DNA of 64,000 nucleotides from Moraxella sp. FZFQ2102 (GCF_024137865.1 NZ_CP099960.1:682001-746000); one strand, 5' to 3'; positions 1 through 9,466 are shown, counted from the first letter of the stretch. The notes: generated by a model from the sequence alone, not told the origin. Translations and numbers: made by a program.

Positions 1-1
1 T

Positions 2-292
2 ATTTTGATTTTTATTGGTGTACTTGGTGGCTTGACGGCATTTGGCTTTGTAGGGTTGTTCATAGGTCCTGTACTACTTGCCATCATGCTTGCTGTTTGG
101 CGTGAATGGGTCAGTCAGCACAAAAATGAAATTTTTGCCAGTACCAAGACTGGATTTCCTGTAGCAGATGGCAAGGCATTGCTGGCCGATACCACGCCCG
201 CACCCGTTATCAATCACGATGCCATCAATACCGAAGATGCATCTACTGATACGACCACCGACACCATGACTGATACCAAAAAGGATAGCTGA
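2..292 (+). CDS. AI-2E family transporter, C-terminal part (partial)
   Basis: Only the last 96 or so residues are inside the window; the reading frame is open to the left edge. The visible part begins with the hydrophobic, glycine-rich segment GVLGGLTAFGFVGLFIGPV, typical of the final membrane segments of the AI-2E/PerM/YdiK permease family, then a helix and a polar, Asp/Thr-rich tail (TDTTTDTMTDTKKDS). These inner membrane permeases are assigned to export of signals, osmolytes or unknown substrates, so the substrate cannot be named. The stop codon overlaps the pdxB start by one base (TGATG), implying translational coupling. Confidence 0.75.
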   Translation: MLIFIGVLGGLTAFGFVGLFIGPVLLAIMLAVWREWVSQHKNEIFASTKTGFPVADGKALLADTTPAPVINHDAINTEDASTDTTTDTMTDTKKDS

Positions 293-1362
293 TGCTGACC
301 GTACTAGCCGATGAGAATATCGCCAATATTGACGACTACCTGCACCATCATGACATCAAGGTCATCAAGCTAAAGGGTCGTGACATCAACCGTGATGCCT
401 TACTGGCACATCAGCCTGACGCACTGTTTATCCGCTCGGTGACACAGGTGAGTGCGGCGAATTTGGGGGAATTATCCGCCCTACCACTGAAGTTCGTTGG
501 CTCTGCCACCATTGGCACTGATCATGTGGATACGGATTTTTTGGCACAGTATGGCATCACGTTTGCCAATGCTGCTGGCTGTAGCAAGTACTCAGTCGCC
601 CAATATGTCATCACTGCCATTTTGCACACTTATCCGAGCTATCGTACCACGCCGATACGCCTAGGCATCATCGGACTTGGCAATATCGGCAGTACTTTGG
701 CGGATTATGCCAAGCAGCTCGGTTGGCAAATCTATGGCTACGATCCCTTCATCACACCATCAGAGATCAATCATGCCACACTTGATAGCGTGCTTGACTG
801 TGATGTCATCAGTATCCATACACCACTGACGCACACAGGCGATTATCCAACCCATCAGCTGATCAATCAAGACACGCTCTCACGGATGTCTCCATCTGCA
901 CTACTGATTAATACCGCTCGGGGTGAGATCATCGATGAAGTTGCCATACTAGGCGACATCGCACGCACCCATCGCAAGGTTATCCTAGATGTATTCCCTA
1001 GTGAGCCTACCATCAGCACGCCACTGATGGACGCACTACACCTAGCCACACCGCATATCGCAGGCTATACGCTTGAAGGTAAACTGCGTGGCACAGATAT
1101 GATTTATCAGGCATTTTGCCAGTCATTTGGCATCACAACTATTCAAAAACTTGAACCACTCCTACCGCCCAATCCGTATCGGTTTGATGACTTAATCCAT
1201 CAGCTAGGTGGCAGTGATACTGACCGAGCAGTGCTGGCACAGTTTTATGACATCATCAAAGATGACGCGAGCCTACGAGCGGTCTGCACTGATACAGGCA
1301 TACAAGGTGCGGACTTTGACCATCTGCGTAAAACTTATCAGCTACGCCGTGAGTGGCTTTAA
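292..1362 (+). CDS. pdxB: Erythronate-4-phosphate dehydrogenase
   Basis: Catalyses the NAD-dependent second step of the DXP-dependent pyridoxal 5'-phosphate pathway, oxidising 4-phosphoerythronate in the cytoplasm. The 356-residue length fits the family. Visible are the N-terminal ADENI start of the substrate domain, the Rossmann signature GLGNIG near residue 125, and ATPHIAGYTLEGK with the catalytic His at residue 255. The C-terminal DUF3410-type dimerisation segment separates PdxB from other D-isomer dehydrogenases. The start overlaps the stop of the upstream permease by one base, and epmA follows 12 bases later, so the three genes are probably one transcript. Confidence 0.93.
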   Translation: MLTVLADENIANIDDYLHHHDIKVIKLKGRDINRDALLAHQPDALFIRSVTQVSAANLGELSALPLKFVGSATIGTDHVDTDFLAQYGITFANAAGCSKYSVAQYVITAILHTYPSYRTTPIRLGIIGLGNIGSTLADYAKQLGWQIYGYDPFITPSEINHATLDSVLDCDVISIHTPLTHTGDYPTHQLINQDTLSRMSPSALLINTARGEIIDEVAILGDIARTHRKVILDVFPSEPTISTPLMDALHLATPHIAGYTLEGKLRGTDMIYQAFCQSFGITTIQKLEPLLPPNPYRFDDLIHQLGGSDTDRAVLAQFYDIIKDDASLRAVCTDTGIQGADFDHLRKTYQLRREWL

Positions 1363-1374
1363 GGCTTAAGACCC

Positions 1375-2340
1375 ATGATGACCGACTACCAACCCACTTT
1401 ATCCCTGATCAATGCCCAAAAAAAGGCAGCGTTTTTACGCAAGATTCGAGAGTTTTTTTATCAGCGTGATGTCATGGAAGTCACTACGCCGATTTTGTCC
1501 AATCGTAGCAATACCGATGTATTTATCGAGTCGGTATCGGTGAATTTTCATCAACAAGGTCGCCCAAAAACAGGCTATCTACATACCTCGCCTGAGTTCG
1601 CCATGAAGCGACTGCTTGCCACTTATCAAGTACCGATGTATCAGCTGTGCCAAGTGTTTCGGGATAATGAAAAAGGGCATAAGCATAACATCGAATTTAC
1701 CATGCTTGAATGGTATCGCCCGAGATTTGATTTAGATATGCTGGCTGATGAGTTGCAGGCACTACTGACGACCGTATTTGGTACGCCAATGGATATGATA
1801 AAGCTGAGCTATGCTGATACTTTTATCAAGACCATGCAGATTCATCCCCTATCCGCCAGTATCGAGATGCTAAGAGCCTGTGCCCTATCGCATGGCATCA
1901 CGCTGGATATGGGTGATGATCATCAAGGTTGGCTGGATTTGTTATTTAGCCATCTTGTTGAGCCGACATTGGGCTTTGGGACGCCGACGCTCATCACCGA
2001 CTATCCGCCTGCGACTGCATCACTTGCCAAGATGTCAGTAGATGCCGACGGTCATCAAGTCGCCAAACGCTTTGAGCTGTATATCAACGGCATCGAGATT
2101 GCCAATGCATATGATGAACTGGCCGATGGCAAAGCACTAAGGCAACGCTTCGAGCAGGATAATGCACAGCGTACAGCACTTGGGCTGCCAGTCATGCCGA
2201 TTGATGAGCATCTGTTGGCAGCGTGTGATGATTTGCCTGAGTGTAGTGGCATTGCCCTTGGTGTGGATCGATTATTTATGGTGGTCTCAGGTCTTACTGA
2301 CATCAGTCAGTCGATTGCGATAATGACTGAGAGAGCATAA
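1375..2340 (+). CDS. epmA: Elongation factor P--(R)-beta-lysine ligase
   Basis: EpmA (GenX/PoxA/YjeA) attaches (R)-beta-lysine to the conserved lysine of EF-P, which then relieves ribosome stalling at polyproline stretches. The protein is a class II lysyl-tRNA synthetase catalytic core without the N-terminal anticodon-binding domain; 321 residues is the usual length. Class II motif 2 is seen in FRDNEKGHKHNIEFTMLEWY (about residues 98-117), and motif 3 in GIALGVDRLFM near the C-terminus. Two ATG codons are adjacent (1375 and 1378); either may be used. It directly follows pdxB. EF-P and the aminomutase EpmB are not in this window. Confidence 0.93.
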   Translation: MMTDYQPTLSLINAQKKAAFLRKIREFFYQRDVMEVTTPILSNRSNTDVFIESVSVNFHQQGRPKTGYLHTSPEFAMKRLLATYQVPMYQLCQVFRDNEKGHKHNIEFTMLEWYRPRFDLDMLADELQALLTTVFGTPMDMIKLSYADTFIKTMQIHPLSASIEMLRACALSHGITLDMGDDHQGWLDLLFSHLVEPTLGFGTPTLITDYPPATASLAKMSVDADGHQVAKRFELYINGIEIANAYDELADGKALRQRFEQDNAQRTALGLPVMPIDEHLLAACDDLPECSGIALGVDRLFMVVSGLTDISQSIAIMTERA

Positions 2341-2350
2341 TCTGCTTGGC

Positions 2351-3175
2351 TTAAGCGTCGCCCAACACATCTTTTGCCCACAATATCAATGGCAAATCCA
2401 CCATCTTGCCATCAATAGCAAACACCGTATCGCCTGTACGCTGATATTCTGCTAGGATTTTATTGGCAAAGTTTAGCTCATCTTCACTAATGGACAGTGC
2501 TTTTTGCATGATGGCAATCTGCTTAGGATGAATCGCCATCTGTCCACCAAAGCCAAAATCTGCCCAATGACGCACGCACGCCATCAAGCCTTGTTCATCA
2601 TTAAAATCTACAAACACTGTCTCAATCGGCGGATGCACACTATTGGCAAGTGAATGTATGAGCAGATCGGTACGAATTTTATCAAACAGCACACCTGCCG
2701 CCTTTGACCCCATACGCACGCCATGAGAGTGTAATAAATCTAAACAACCAAAACTCATCGCATACAAGCCTTTTGCCGCTGCAATCTTGGCGATATTTGC
2801 CACACCGACAGGATTTTCGATCACAGCAATCACAGGCAGATTACACGCTTGATACAAATGCTCGACCTGCTCAGCATTTTGGCATTTTGGTAGGATGATG
2901 CCATCGACATGGTTAAGATTTGTCACACAATCTAGATCATAAGCATGATCAGGACTGTAACTGGCATTGACACGCAGCCAATAGCGATGCTCGCTTGATT
3001 GATCAAAGACAATCAGATCGGCGCGCACATCCGTTTTTTGTGCATCAGTCACCGTATCTTCAAGATCAATGATCACGACATTTGCACCCGTTGCCGCTGC
3101 TTTTGCTACTCGATCAAGACGCGTGGCAGGCACAAATAAGTATAAGGTCTTAGTAGAATTTGTCATCAGTTTCAT
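2351..3175 (-). CDS. HpcH/HpaI aldolase / CitE-like lyase family protein
   Basis: A 274-residue protein of the citrate lyase beta subunit-like TIM-barrel family, whose members cleave or form C-C bonds in CoA thioesters of malate, citramalate or citrate. Family signatures are the N-terminal LFVPATRLDRV, VIIDLEDTV near residue 35 (acidic metal-binding residues), AVIENPVGV near residue 137 and GGQMAIHPKQI near residue 220. No citrate lyase alpha or gamma subunit lies nearby, so it is probably a stand-alone CitE-like enzyme; the substrate is unknown. Start codons at 3175 and 3166 are possible. The insertion sequence sits only 28 bp upstream of the longer start and may have separated the gene from its promoter. 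Confidence 0.8.
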   Translation of the reverse strand: MKLMTNSTKTLYLFVPATRLDRVAKAAATGANVVIIDLEDTVTDAQKTDVRADLIVFDQSSEHRYWLRVNASYSPDHAYDLDCVTNLNHVDGIILPKCQNAEQVEHLYQACNLPVIAVIENPVGVANIAKIAAAKGLYAMSFGCLDLLHSHGVRMGSKAAGVLFDKIRTDLLIHSLANSVHPPIETVFVDFNDEQGLMACVRHWADFGFGGQMAIHPKQIAIMQKALSISEDELNFANKILAEYQRTGDTVFAIDGKMVDLPLILWAKDVLGDA

Positions 3176-3195
3176 TCTTGTATTGTTAAGTTATT

Positions 3196-3218
3196 TAAAT
3201 AAAGGGGCTGTACTAGAT
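3196..3218. repeat. IS left end: 8-bp target duplication plus 15-bp terminal inverted repeat
   Basis: The 8 bases at 3196-3203 (taaataaa) are the target duplication. The 15 bases at 3204-3218 (ggggctgtactagat) are the left inverted repeat. Both match the right end perfectly. Confidence 0.93.
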
Positions 3219-3917
3219 TAGCAACAATGCTATACTAGTTTTATGAAGATAACCCGTTGTAAATTAAGTAAAAAAGTTCAAGTTAAACTGCTTGAATTTT
3301 TTGTGCTTGAAGTCACCGCAAGATCAGCTGCTGATTTGTTAGAGATACATCATAATTCAGCTGCTTTGTTTTATCATAAAATTCGCTTGGTGATTGAATA
3401 TCGCTTAAACCTTGAAGCTTGTGAATTATTTGACGGTGAAGTAGAATTGGATGAAAGCTATTTCGGTGGCATTCGTAAAGGCAAGCGTGGGCGTGCTGCT
3501 GCTGGCAAAGTTGCCGTATTTGGTCTTTTAAAACGCAATGGTAAGGTTTATACTGCCTGTGTTAAAGATACCAAAGCTAAGACATTAATGCCTATTATTG
3601 CCAGTAAAATCAAACCTGATAGCGTGGTTTATACAGATAGCTATCGAAGTTATAATGCTTTAGATGTGAGTGATTTTAAACACTTTAGAATTAATCATTC
3701 CAAAGAATTTGCAAACAATCATAATCACATTAACGGCATTGAAAACTTTTGGTCGCAATCCAAACGCATTCTAAGAAAATATAACGGTATTGACAAAAAG
3801 CATTTTCATTTATTTATCAAAGAATGCGAGTTTAGATTTAACTATGGCACACCATCCAATCAATTAAGATTGTTAAGAAAATGGTGTGGGGTTTAGGGAT
3901 TTATCTAGTACAGCCCC
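3204..3917 (+). mobile_element. IS1595-family insertion sequence (IS1016-like), complete
   Basis: A 714-bp element with perfect 15-bp terminal inverted repeats (3204-3218 and 3903-3917) and a perfect 8-bp direct duplication of taaataaa outside each end. It holds a single uninterrupted transposase gene. Size, end sequence starting ggggctgt, 8-bp duplication and ISXO2-like transposase all fit the IS1016 group of the IS1595 family. Perfect ends, a perfect duplication and an open frame suggest a recent, possibly active, insertion. It lies in the spacer upstream of the CitE-like gene and breaks no coding sequence. Confidence 0.93.
3243..3896 (+). CDS. IS1595-family (ISXO2-like) transposase
   Basis: A 217-residue DDE-type transposase that cuts and joins the ends of the surrounding element. 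The catalytic core starts with VELDESYFGG near residue 64 (first acidic residue) and continues with VVYTDSYRSY near residue 128 (second Asp). ISXO2-family features HINGIENFWSQSKRILRKY follow near residue 160, with the Glu after HING as the probable third catalytic acid. The N-terminus carries only a short helical region, as in IS1016 transposases. Codon use is AT-rich compared with flanking genes. No frameshift or stop interrupts it, so it is probably functional. Confidence 0.93.
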   Translation: MKITRCKLSKKVQVKLLEFFVLEVTARSAADLLEIHHNSAALFYHKIRLVIEYRLNLEACELFDGEVELDESYFGGIRKGKRGRAAAGKVAVFGLLKRNGKVYTACVKDTKAKTLMPIIASKIKPDSVVYTDSYRSYNALDVSDFKHFRINHSKEFANNHNHINGIENFWSQSKRILRKYNGIDKKHFHLFIKECEFRFNYGTPSNQLRLLRKWCGV

Positions 3918-3925
3918 TAAATAAA
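3903..3925. repeat. IS right end: 15-bp terminal inverted repeat plus 8-bp target duplication
   Basis: Bases 3903-3917 (atctagtacagcccc) are the exact reverse complement of the left terminal repeat. Bases 3918-3925 (taaataaa) repeat the left target duplication. Confidence 0.93.
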
Positions 3926-4111
3926 TTATACCTTTAAATTAATTGCACGACATTATCATTAATAAGCTTAAAATCACCCAGCTTCGCATATTATTAGGTA
4001 GAAAATTTACAAGCATTTGATTTTAAAAAAGATTTTGCAAAGAAACATTGCTACACGCCCACAGATAATTTTAACCACTTAAAATATACCACCGCGCCAC
4101 CAAACGCGCAA

Positions 4112-4148
4112 TAAAAAAGACCTTTTGCAATCACAAAAGGTCTTTTTA
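4112..4148 (-). terminator. Intrinsic terminator downstream of tRNA-Phe
   Basis: Read on the minus strand, the stem aaaagaccttttg pairs with caaaaggtctttt across a short loop and is followed by a T-rich tract. It starts a few bases past the tRNA-Phe 3' end. Confidence 0.8.
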
Positions 4149-4151
4149 ATA

Positions 4152-4227
4152 TGGTGGCGAGAGGCAGGATCGAACTGCCGACACACGGATTTTCAATCCG
4201 TTGCTCTACCAACTGAGCTATCACGCC
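4152..4227 (-). tRNA. tRNA-Phe (GAA), CCA encoded
   Basis: A 76-nt cloverleaf on the minus strand. The anticodon loop ttgaaaa gives anticodon GAA; the T arm is ggcag-ttcgatc-ctgcc, the D arm contains agctcagttggtagagc, and the 3' CCA is encoded. The acceptor stem reads GGCGTGA against TCTCGCC, leaving a U-U mismatch at the fifth pair (positions 5 and 68) while all other pairs are canonical. The gene has its own promoter and terminator. Confidence 0.95.
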
Positions 4228-4239
4228 AAAGTGGTGCAT

Positions 4240-4268
4240 ATTAAACCCTATTTCATCGCCCTTGTCAA
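4240..4268 (-). promoter_or_regulatory. Sigma-70 promoter of tRNA-Phe
   Basis: On the minus strand, TTGACA (4268-4263) and TTTAAT (4245-4240) are separated by 17 bp, with the -10 box 12 bp before the tRNA 5' end. This is near consensus spacing for a stable-RNA promoter. Confidence 0.7.
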
Positions 4269-4511
4269 GCAAAATTTTGCCTTTAAATTGGGATGCGGCA
4301 AATATTTATACTGTGATTTGCATTTTCGCAAAAAATTTGGCAGACTTTCACCATTTTTCATGACAAATATCACAGTTTGGCACGCCCCAAGGTTTTTTCA
4401 TGGTCAAAAAAATGCTACAATCAATGCCATTAAATCAACCTGATAGCAATGATTGTTTTTCTAAATTCTCTTTGTAATAAAAATAATCTTGCGCAATATG
4501 GAAATGAATTC

Positions 4512-5324
4512 ATGAGCCAACCCGCCATCACCCTTTTTGGCAAAATGCTGACCTTTAGCCGTCTGAAAATCACCCACAATGACCTTGGGCAAATTCGCAC
4601 CGAGCTTGCCAAAGTGCTAGAAGACAATCCGATCGCCGATGGCTTGCCAATCGTTATTGACAGTGAAGTTGATCTTGAGCTCGATGCCTTGGTGGATATG
4701 CTGTGGCTACTGAATGTGCAGCCGATTGGTGTGGTCAGCGGCGAGCTTGATGATCAGGCGCGCGAACTGCGTTTGGCGATTTTCCCAGCCGATGGCAAGC
4801 GCATCGAACGCCTGCCAAATACCGACAGCATCCGCCCGACTGCCGAAAAACCTATGGCGCGCACAGAAGACACATCAGCCAATAAGAGCGCCGATACCGC
4901 GCCAAGCGATGCGCCGATTTCTGCAGCGGCAGCAAGCACCCAGCAAGGCACTACCCTAACCACCGCCCAAGATCACAGCCTGCAGATCAAAAGTGCGATC
5001 CACACACAAATGCTGCGTTCAGGTCAGAGTCTGCAGCACCTTGGCGGCGATTTGACCGTCATCGGCGGTGTCAATGACGGCGCTGAAGCCATCACCGATA
5101 ATAGCCTGCACATCTATGGTCGCGGCTTGGGTCGCTTGGTCGCAGGCGCAACAGGCGATCAAAACGCGCGTATTTTCTGCCAAAAATTCAACCCATCATT
5201 GGTCTCGGTCGCTGGCACTTATTGCCTACGCGATGCCATTCCACCTGAGATGATTGATCAGGCAGTGCAAGTGACTTATGATGAAAAACAAGGCTTGGTA
5301 TTTACGCTATTGACCCAGCTTTGA
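4512..5324 (+). CDS. minC: Septum site-determining protein MinC
   Basis: Inhibitor of FtsZ assembly that is carried to the cell poles by MinD. The 270-residue product has an N-terminal FtsZ-inhibiting domain (about residues 1-115), an Ala/Ser/Thr-rich linker (about 120-160), and a C-terminal right-handed beta-helix domain that dimerises and binds MinD. The helix shows the conserved GDLTVIGGVNDGAE and GRLVAGATGDQNARI. The frame stays open upstream to 4449, but ATG 4512 gives the usual N-terminus MSQPAITLFGK. It is separated from minD by 271 bp rather than sitting in a tight minCDE operon. Confidence 0.9.
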   Translation: MSQPAITLFGKMLTFSRLKITHNDLGQIRTELAKVLEDNPIADGLPIVIDSEVDLELDALVDMLWLLNVQPIGVVSGELDDQARELRLAIFPADGKRIERLPNTDSIRPTAEKPMARTEDTSANKSADTAPSDAPISAAAASTQQGTTLTTAQDHSLQIKSAIHTQMLRSGQSLQHLGGDLTVIGGVNDGAEAITDNSLHIYGRGLGRLVAGATGDQNARIFCQKFNPSLVSVAGTYCLRDAIPPEMIDQAVQVTYDEKQGLVFTLLTQL

Positions 5325-5483
5325 TGATAAATCTTTATTAAAATTATATTAATTTTCTTCATAAATTCTTGCCTGACAATTGGCGTGATTGCATTTTATA
5401 CAGCGCGGCGAAATTTGTCGGATTGATGGTTTAAGATTTTCATAAATTTTATGCAAACCTGCACAATTATCACCGCCTGCCAA

Positions 5484-5512
5484 TTGATGAAAACCGCCAA
5501 ATATGCTATGCT
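5484..5512 (+). promoter_or_regulatory. Possible promoter of minD-minE
   Basis: TTGATG (5484-5489) and TATGCT (5507-5512) are spaced 17 bp apart within the 271-bp minC-minD gap. The match is moderate. The rest of the gap shows no gene. Confidence 0.45.
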
Positions 5513-5595
5513 AAGGCAAAATTATGACAGTATGATTTCGGATAGATTTACCCCATGCTGTCTTAAGCTGATTTATGTAATTTAAGGAGTGCCTT

Positions 5596-6411
5596 GTGGC
5601 AAAAATCGTCGTAGTAACTTCAGGTAAAGGTGGCGTCGGCAAAACCACTACCAGCGCATCATTTGGCGCAGGTCTTGCCAAGCGTGGCTTTAAAACTGTC
5701 ATCATCGACTTCGATGTGGGTCTGCGTAATCTTGACTTGATCATGGGCTGCGAAAACCGCATCGTTTATGACTTTGTCGATGTCATCAGCGGCAATGCCA
5801 AGCTGACCCAAGCTTTGGTCAAAGACAAGCAATACGAAAACCTATTCATCCTACCAGCATCACAGACGCGCGACAAAGACGCACTGACCGATGAAGGCGT
5901 CGCCAAAGTGATGAAAGAGCTGAGCGAAGATTTAGAATTTGACTACATCATCTGCGACAGCCCTGCAGGTATTGAGCGCGGCGCACAGCTTGCCATGTAT
6001 CATGCTGACGAAGCGCTAATCGTCACCAACCCAGAAGTCTCATCAGTACGCGACTCTGACCGCATCATCGGCATCCTACAAAGCCGCACCAAGAAAGTCG
6101 AAGAAGGTGGCAGCGTGCGCGAGCACCTAGTCATCACCCGCTACAATCCAAAGCGCGTGGTCGATGGCGAAATGATGGACATCCACACCATCGCTGACGA
6201 AATCCTACGCGTGCCATTGATCGGCGTTATCCCAGAGAGTAATGCCGTCCTTGATGCATCAAACCAAGGTACGCCAGTGATCAACTTCACTGACTCACCA
6301 GCAGGTCAATGCTACGAAGACATCGTCGCGCGCTTCTTGGGTGAAGAAGTGCCACTTCGCCACCTAGAAGTGAAGAAAAAAGGTTTCTTTGAACGACTGT
6401 TTGGGGGTTAA
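5596..6411 (+). CDS. minD: Septum site-determining ATPase MinD
   Basis: Membrane-binding ParA/MinD-type ATPase that recruits MinC and oscillates under MinE control to place the division site at mid-cell. The 271-residue product shows the deviant Walker [10 protein letters not shown] at residues 10-18, [16 protein letters not shown], and [13 protein letters not shown]. The C-terminal amphipathic membrane-targeting sequence ends in [12 protein letters not shown]. The start is GTG 5596, preceded by taaggag. The stop overlaps the first possible minE start, so the two are translationally coupled. Confidence 0.97.
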   Translation: MAKIVVVTSGKGGVGKTTTSASFGAGLAKRGFKTVIIDFDVGLRNLDLIMGCENRIVYDFVDVISGNAKLTQALVKDKQYENLFILPASQTRDKDALTDEGVAKVMKELSEDLEFDYIICDSPAGIERGAQLAMYHADEALIVTNPEVSSVRDSDRIIGILQSRTKKVEEGGSVREHLVITRYNPKRVVDGEMMDIHTIADEILRVPLIGVIPESNAVLDASNQGTPVINFTDSPAGQCYEDIVARFLGEEVPLRHLEVKKKGFFERLFGG

Positions 6412-6698
6412 TGATGAAAAAGGGATTTTGGAGCTCGCTATTTGGTGGCGGCACAAGCAGCCAAAGCAGTGCTGACATCGCCAAAGACCGCTTAAAAGTC
6501 ATCGTCGCAAGCCATGACCGCCTAAACACTCGCCTAACCGCCGAGCGTATCGAGCAGATGAAGCGCGAAATCTTGGCAGTCGTCGGCAAATATGTCAATG
6601 GCGTCAATATCGATGATCTGAACATCAATCACCGCCACGAAGACAGCGTCGATGTTCTAGAAATGAACATCAGCCTGCCTGATCGCAAATCGGCTTAA
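6411..6698 (+). CDS. minE: Cell division topological specificity factor MinE
   Basis: Stimulates MinD ATPase activity and displaces MinC, driving pole-to-pole oscillation. The 95-residue protein has the N-terminal membrane-binding helix [12 protein letters not shown], an anti-MinCD segment [14 protein letters not shown] (about residues 27-40), and a C-terminal dimerisation domain. ATG at 6411 overlaps the minD stop (TAATG) and a second ATG follows at 6414; either could be used. A terminator follows the gene. Confidence 0.95.
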   Translation: MMKKGFWSSLFGGGTSSQSSADIAKDRLKVIVASHDRLNTRLTAERIEQMKREILAVVGKYVNGVNIDDLNINHRHEDSVDVLEMNISLPDRKSA

Positions 6699-6714
6699 TC
6701 GGTTGATCCGCGGC

Positions 6715-6746
6715 AAACCCTGTCCATTTGGCAGGGTTTTGTTTTT
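6715..6746 (+). terminator. Intrinsic terminator after minE
   Basis: The stem aaaccctg (6715-6722) pairs with cagggttt (6732-6739), followed by ttttgttttt. Confidence 0.8.
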
Positions 6747-6788
6747 GACAAATGATGGCTTTAGGGAAATTTGATAAATTTTAGCCAA

Positions 6789-6822
6789 TAAAAAACCGCC
6801 CTATCATTGCGATAAAGCGGTT
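6789..6822 (-). terminator. Intrinsic terminator after topA
   Basis: On the minus strand, AACCGCTTTATC pairs along 12 positions (two G-U pairs) with GATAGGGCGGTT around the loop GCAAT, and is followed by TTTTTTATT. It lies just past the topA stop. Confidence 0.8.
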
Positions 6823-6838
6823 CTCACTTAAACAACAC

Positions 6839-9466
6839 TCACTCTTGCACCCAAGCGCCATTACGCCAAACCAGGGCAAATCGCGTGGCTTTGCCATCTT
6901 TTTCTGAGCCGACATACTGCTCAGCATTTTTGCGACTCCAGCGCAGGATGGTTGGATTGCCATTATCATCGACATCAGGCGCATCAAACAGATAATGGAA
7001 TTTTGGCTCAAGCTTATCTTTGATGGCGCGCAGTTCAGCCAATTTCGGCGGACGCGTCTCGCGCACTTTTGGGAACTTCGATGCTGCCAAGAACAGACCT
7101 GCCGCCCCTTCACGCAGCACATAATGATCATCGAATTTCTGTGAACGCAGCTCAGGCATATCGATCGCTGTCATGCGCGGTGGTGCCGCCTGACCGTTTT
7201 TGAGCACTTTACGCGTATTATCGCACTTACGACACGCAAAATACGCACCAAAACGACCGGTTTTCAGCTCCATCTGCCCATCACATTTATCGCAATCAAT
7301 GGTCGGTGCATCATTGGTCGCGCCACCCACTTCAAATACGCCTGTCTCAAGCAAATGCCCATCGCAGTCAGGGTTATTACCACAGATATGCAGCTTAAGA
7401 CCACCATCGACGATGTAGCCATCCATCGCAGTATTGCATTTTGGACAGCGTTTTTTCTCCATAAGAGCATTGACTTCAGCCGTTTCATCATCGGCATCAA
7501 ATTCAAATGCCGAGACTGGCATTAGGTTTTTTGTGCCTTTGCAGCGCTCTTTTGGCGGTAGATTATAGCCTGTACAGCCAAGGAACACACCCGTGCTGCC
7601 TGTACGCACCTGCATGGGGCGGCTGCACAGATCGCAGTGGATTTCTGGTACATTGGTTGGGTCATTTGGACGCATACCGCCTGCTGATTTGGCAGTCTCA
7701 AGCTTGGCTTTAAAGCCATCATAAAACTTATCCAAAACCGCTTTCCAATTCGCACTGCCCACCGCCACTTCATCCAGCTTATCTTCAAGCCCTGCGGTAA
7801 AGGCATAATCCATCAAGTCAGGGAAACTCTCGACCAAGCGCTCGGTGACGATGTCGCCCATTTTCTCTGCATATAGGCGTTTGTTTTCTAGCTTGACATA
7901 GCCGCGTTCTTGGATGGTGGAGATGATCGACGCATAAGTCGATGGGCGACCGATACCGCGGCTTTCAAGCTCTTTGACAAGACTGGCTTCACTATAGCGC
8001 GCAGGCGGCTTAGTAAAATGCTGCGATGGCTCAATGCTGATCAATGGCAAGGTCTCACCCACTTTCACCGCAGGCAATAGCACATCATCACTCTTAGCAG
8101 GTGGCTGCACGCGCGTATAACCATCAAAGACCAAAGTACGACCCTTGGCTTTGAGCTCGACATTACCTGCTGTAACCAGCAGATTCACCGACTGATAGCG
8201 TGCAGGCGTCATTTGACACGCAACAAACTGTCGCCAAATCAACTCATACAGACGCTGAGCATCACGCTCCATACCAGTCAGCTGTGATGATTTGACCGCT
8301 ACAGATGATGGACGGATCGCTTCGTGCGCTTCTTGGGCATTTTGTTTATTGCCATAAAAATTCGGCTTTTCAGGCAGATAAGCATCACCAAAATTTTGGC
8401 CAATATAACCGCGCACCGAATTGAGCGCATCTTGGCTCAAAAAAGTCGAGTCGGTACGCATATAGGTAATGTGACCTGCTTCATACAGTCGCTGCGCCAA
8501 AATCATGGTCTTTTTGACACTAAAGCCCAAACGCGTACTTGCTGCTTGCTGTAGTGTCGATGTGATAAACGGTGCTGATGCACGCGATTGTGTCGGTTTC
8601 TCATCAATACTTGAGACGACAAACGGCGAATTTTGTAAAATCTGCACCACCGCGTCAGCATCGGCTTGATTGCCCATCTTGAGCGTTTTGCCGTTTTGCT
8701 TGGTCGCTTCTAGGCGCAAAGTCTCGCCCGCTGCGGTATTATTGGTGTGAATTTCCCAATATTCCACAGGCACAAAAGCACGGATTTCGCGTTCGCGCTC
8801 AACCACCAAGCGCGTCGCCACCGACTGCACACGCCCTGCTGACAGTCCACGGGCAATTTTCGCCCACAAAAGCGGCGAAACCATAAAGCCGACCACGCGG
8901 TCAAGGAAACGGCGCGCTTGCTGAGCATTGACACGATCGATGTTTAATTTGTCAGGATGCTCAAAAGCATTTTGGATGGCTGATTTGGTGATTTCGTTGA
9001 ACACCACGCGGCTGTATTTGCTCTCATCACCGCCGATGACTTCTTGCAAATGCCACGCGATCGCTTCCCCTTCTCTATCCAAGTCCGTCGCCAGATAGAT
9101 TTTATCGGCGTCTTTGGCAAGGGCTTTTAATTCGCGGATGACTTTGGTTTTGTTCGGCAAAACTTCATACACCGCCTTCCAGCCGTGTTCAGGATCGACA
9201 CCCATGCGGCGCACTAAGGCTTTTTGGGCTTTTTCTTCGCGGCTTAGTCCTGTATCTTCACCTTTGGCAGCTTTGGTCGTCGTGCCACCGACTGGCAAAT
9301 CGCGCACATGACCGACGCTTGAGCGCACGATATAATCATTGCCTAGATATTTATTGATTGTCTTGGCTTTGGCTGGCGACTCCACAATCACCAAGGATTT
9401 GCCCTTGGCGCTGGCTGTGGTCGCGCTTGCCGCAGCTTTGGTCGTGGTTTTTTTGGTGCTTGCCAT
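6839..9466 (-). CDS. topA: DNA topoisomerase I
   Basis: Relaxes negative supercoils by single-strand cleavage; acts on chromosomal DNA behind RNA polymerase. The 875-residue protein has the N-terminal Toprim fold ([18 protein letters not shown], about residues 25-42) and the acidic Toprim residues in [17 protein letters not shown]. The active-site tyrosine is in [10 protein letters not shown] near residue 335. The C-terminal zinc-ribbon repeats are CDLCSRP...[13 protein letters not shown]...CDGH and CDKCDGQ...CRKC. The N-terminus has a Lys/Thr/Ala-rich extension ([16 protein letters not shown]). ATG 9466 is the only reasonable start. It is transcribed convergently with minE. Confidence 0.97.
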   Translation of the reverse strand: MASTKKTTTKAAASATTASAKGKSLVIVESPAKAKTINKYLGNDYIVRSSVGHVRDLPVGGTTTKAAKGEDTGLSREEKAQKALVRRMGVDPEHGWKAVYEVLPNKTKVIRELKALAKDADKIYLATDLDREGEAIAWHLQEVIGGDESKYSRVVFNEITKSAIQNAFEHPDKLNIDRVNAQQARRFLDRVVGFMVSPLLWAKIARGLSAGRVQSVATRLVVEREREIRAFVPVEYWEIHTNNTAAGETLRLEATKQNGKTLKMGNQADADAVVQILQNSPFVVSSIDEKPTQSRASAPFITSTLQQAASTRLGFSVKKTMILAQRLYEAGHITYMRTDSTFLSQDALNSVRGYIGQNFGDAYLPEKPNFYGNKQNAQEAHEAIRPSSVAVKSSQLTGMERDAQRLYELIWRQFVACQMTPARYQSVNLLVTAGNVELKAKGRTLVFDGYTRVQPPAKSDDVLLPAVKVGETLPLISIEPSQHFTKPPARYSEASLVKELESRGIGRPSTYASIISTIQERGYVKLENKRLYAEKMGDIVTERLVESFPDLMDYAFTAGLEDKLDEVAVGSANWKAVLDKFYDGFKAKLETAKSAGGMRPNDPTNVPEIHCDLCSRPMQVRTGSTGVFLGCTGYNLPPKERCKGTKNLMPVSAFEFDADDETAEVNALMEKKRCPKCNTAMDGYIVDGGLKLHICGNNPDCDGHLLETGVFEVGGATNDAPTIDCDKCDGQMELKTGRFGAYFACRKCDNTRKVLKNGQAAPPRMTAIDMPELRSQKFDDHYVLREGAAGLFLAASKFPKVRETRPPKLAELRAIKDKLEPKFHYLFDAPDVDDNGNPTILRWSRKNAEQYVGSEKDGKATRFALVWRNGAWVQE

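Noticed and set aside
4051-4272. Minus-strand frame over the tRNA-Phe gene
   Set aside because: It is an accidental reading of the tRNA and its terminator.
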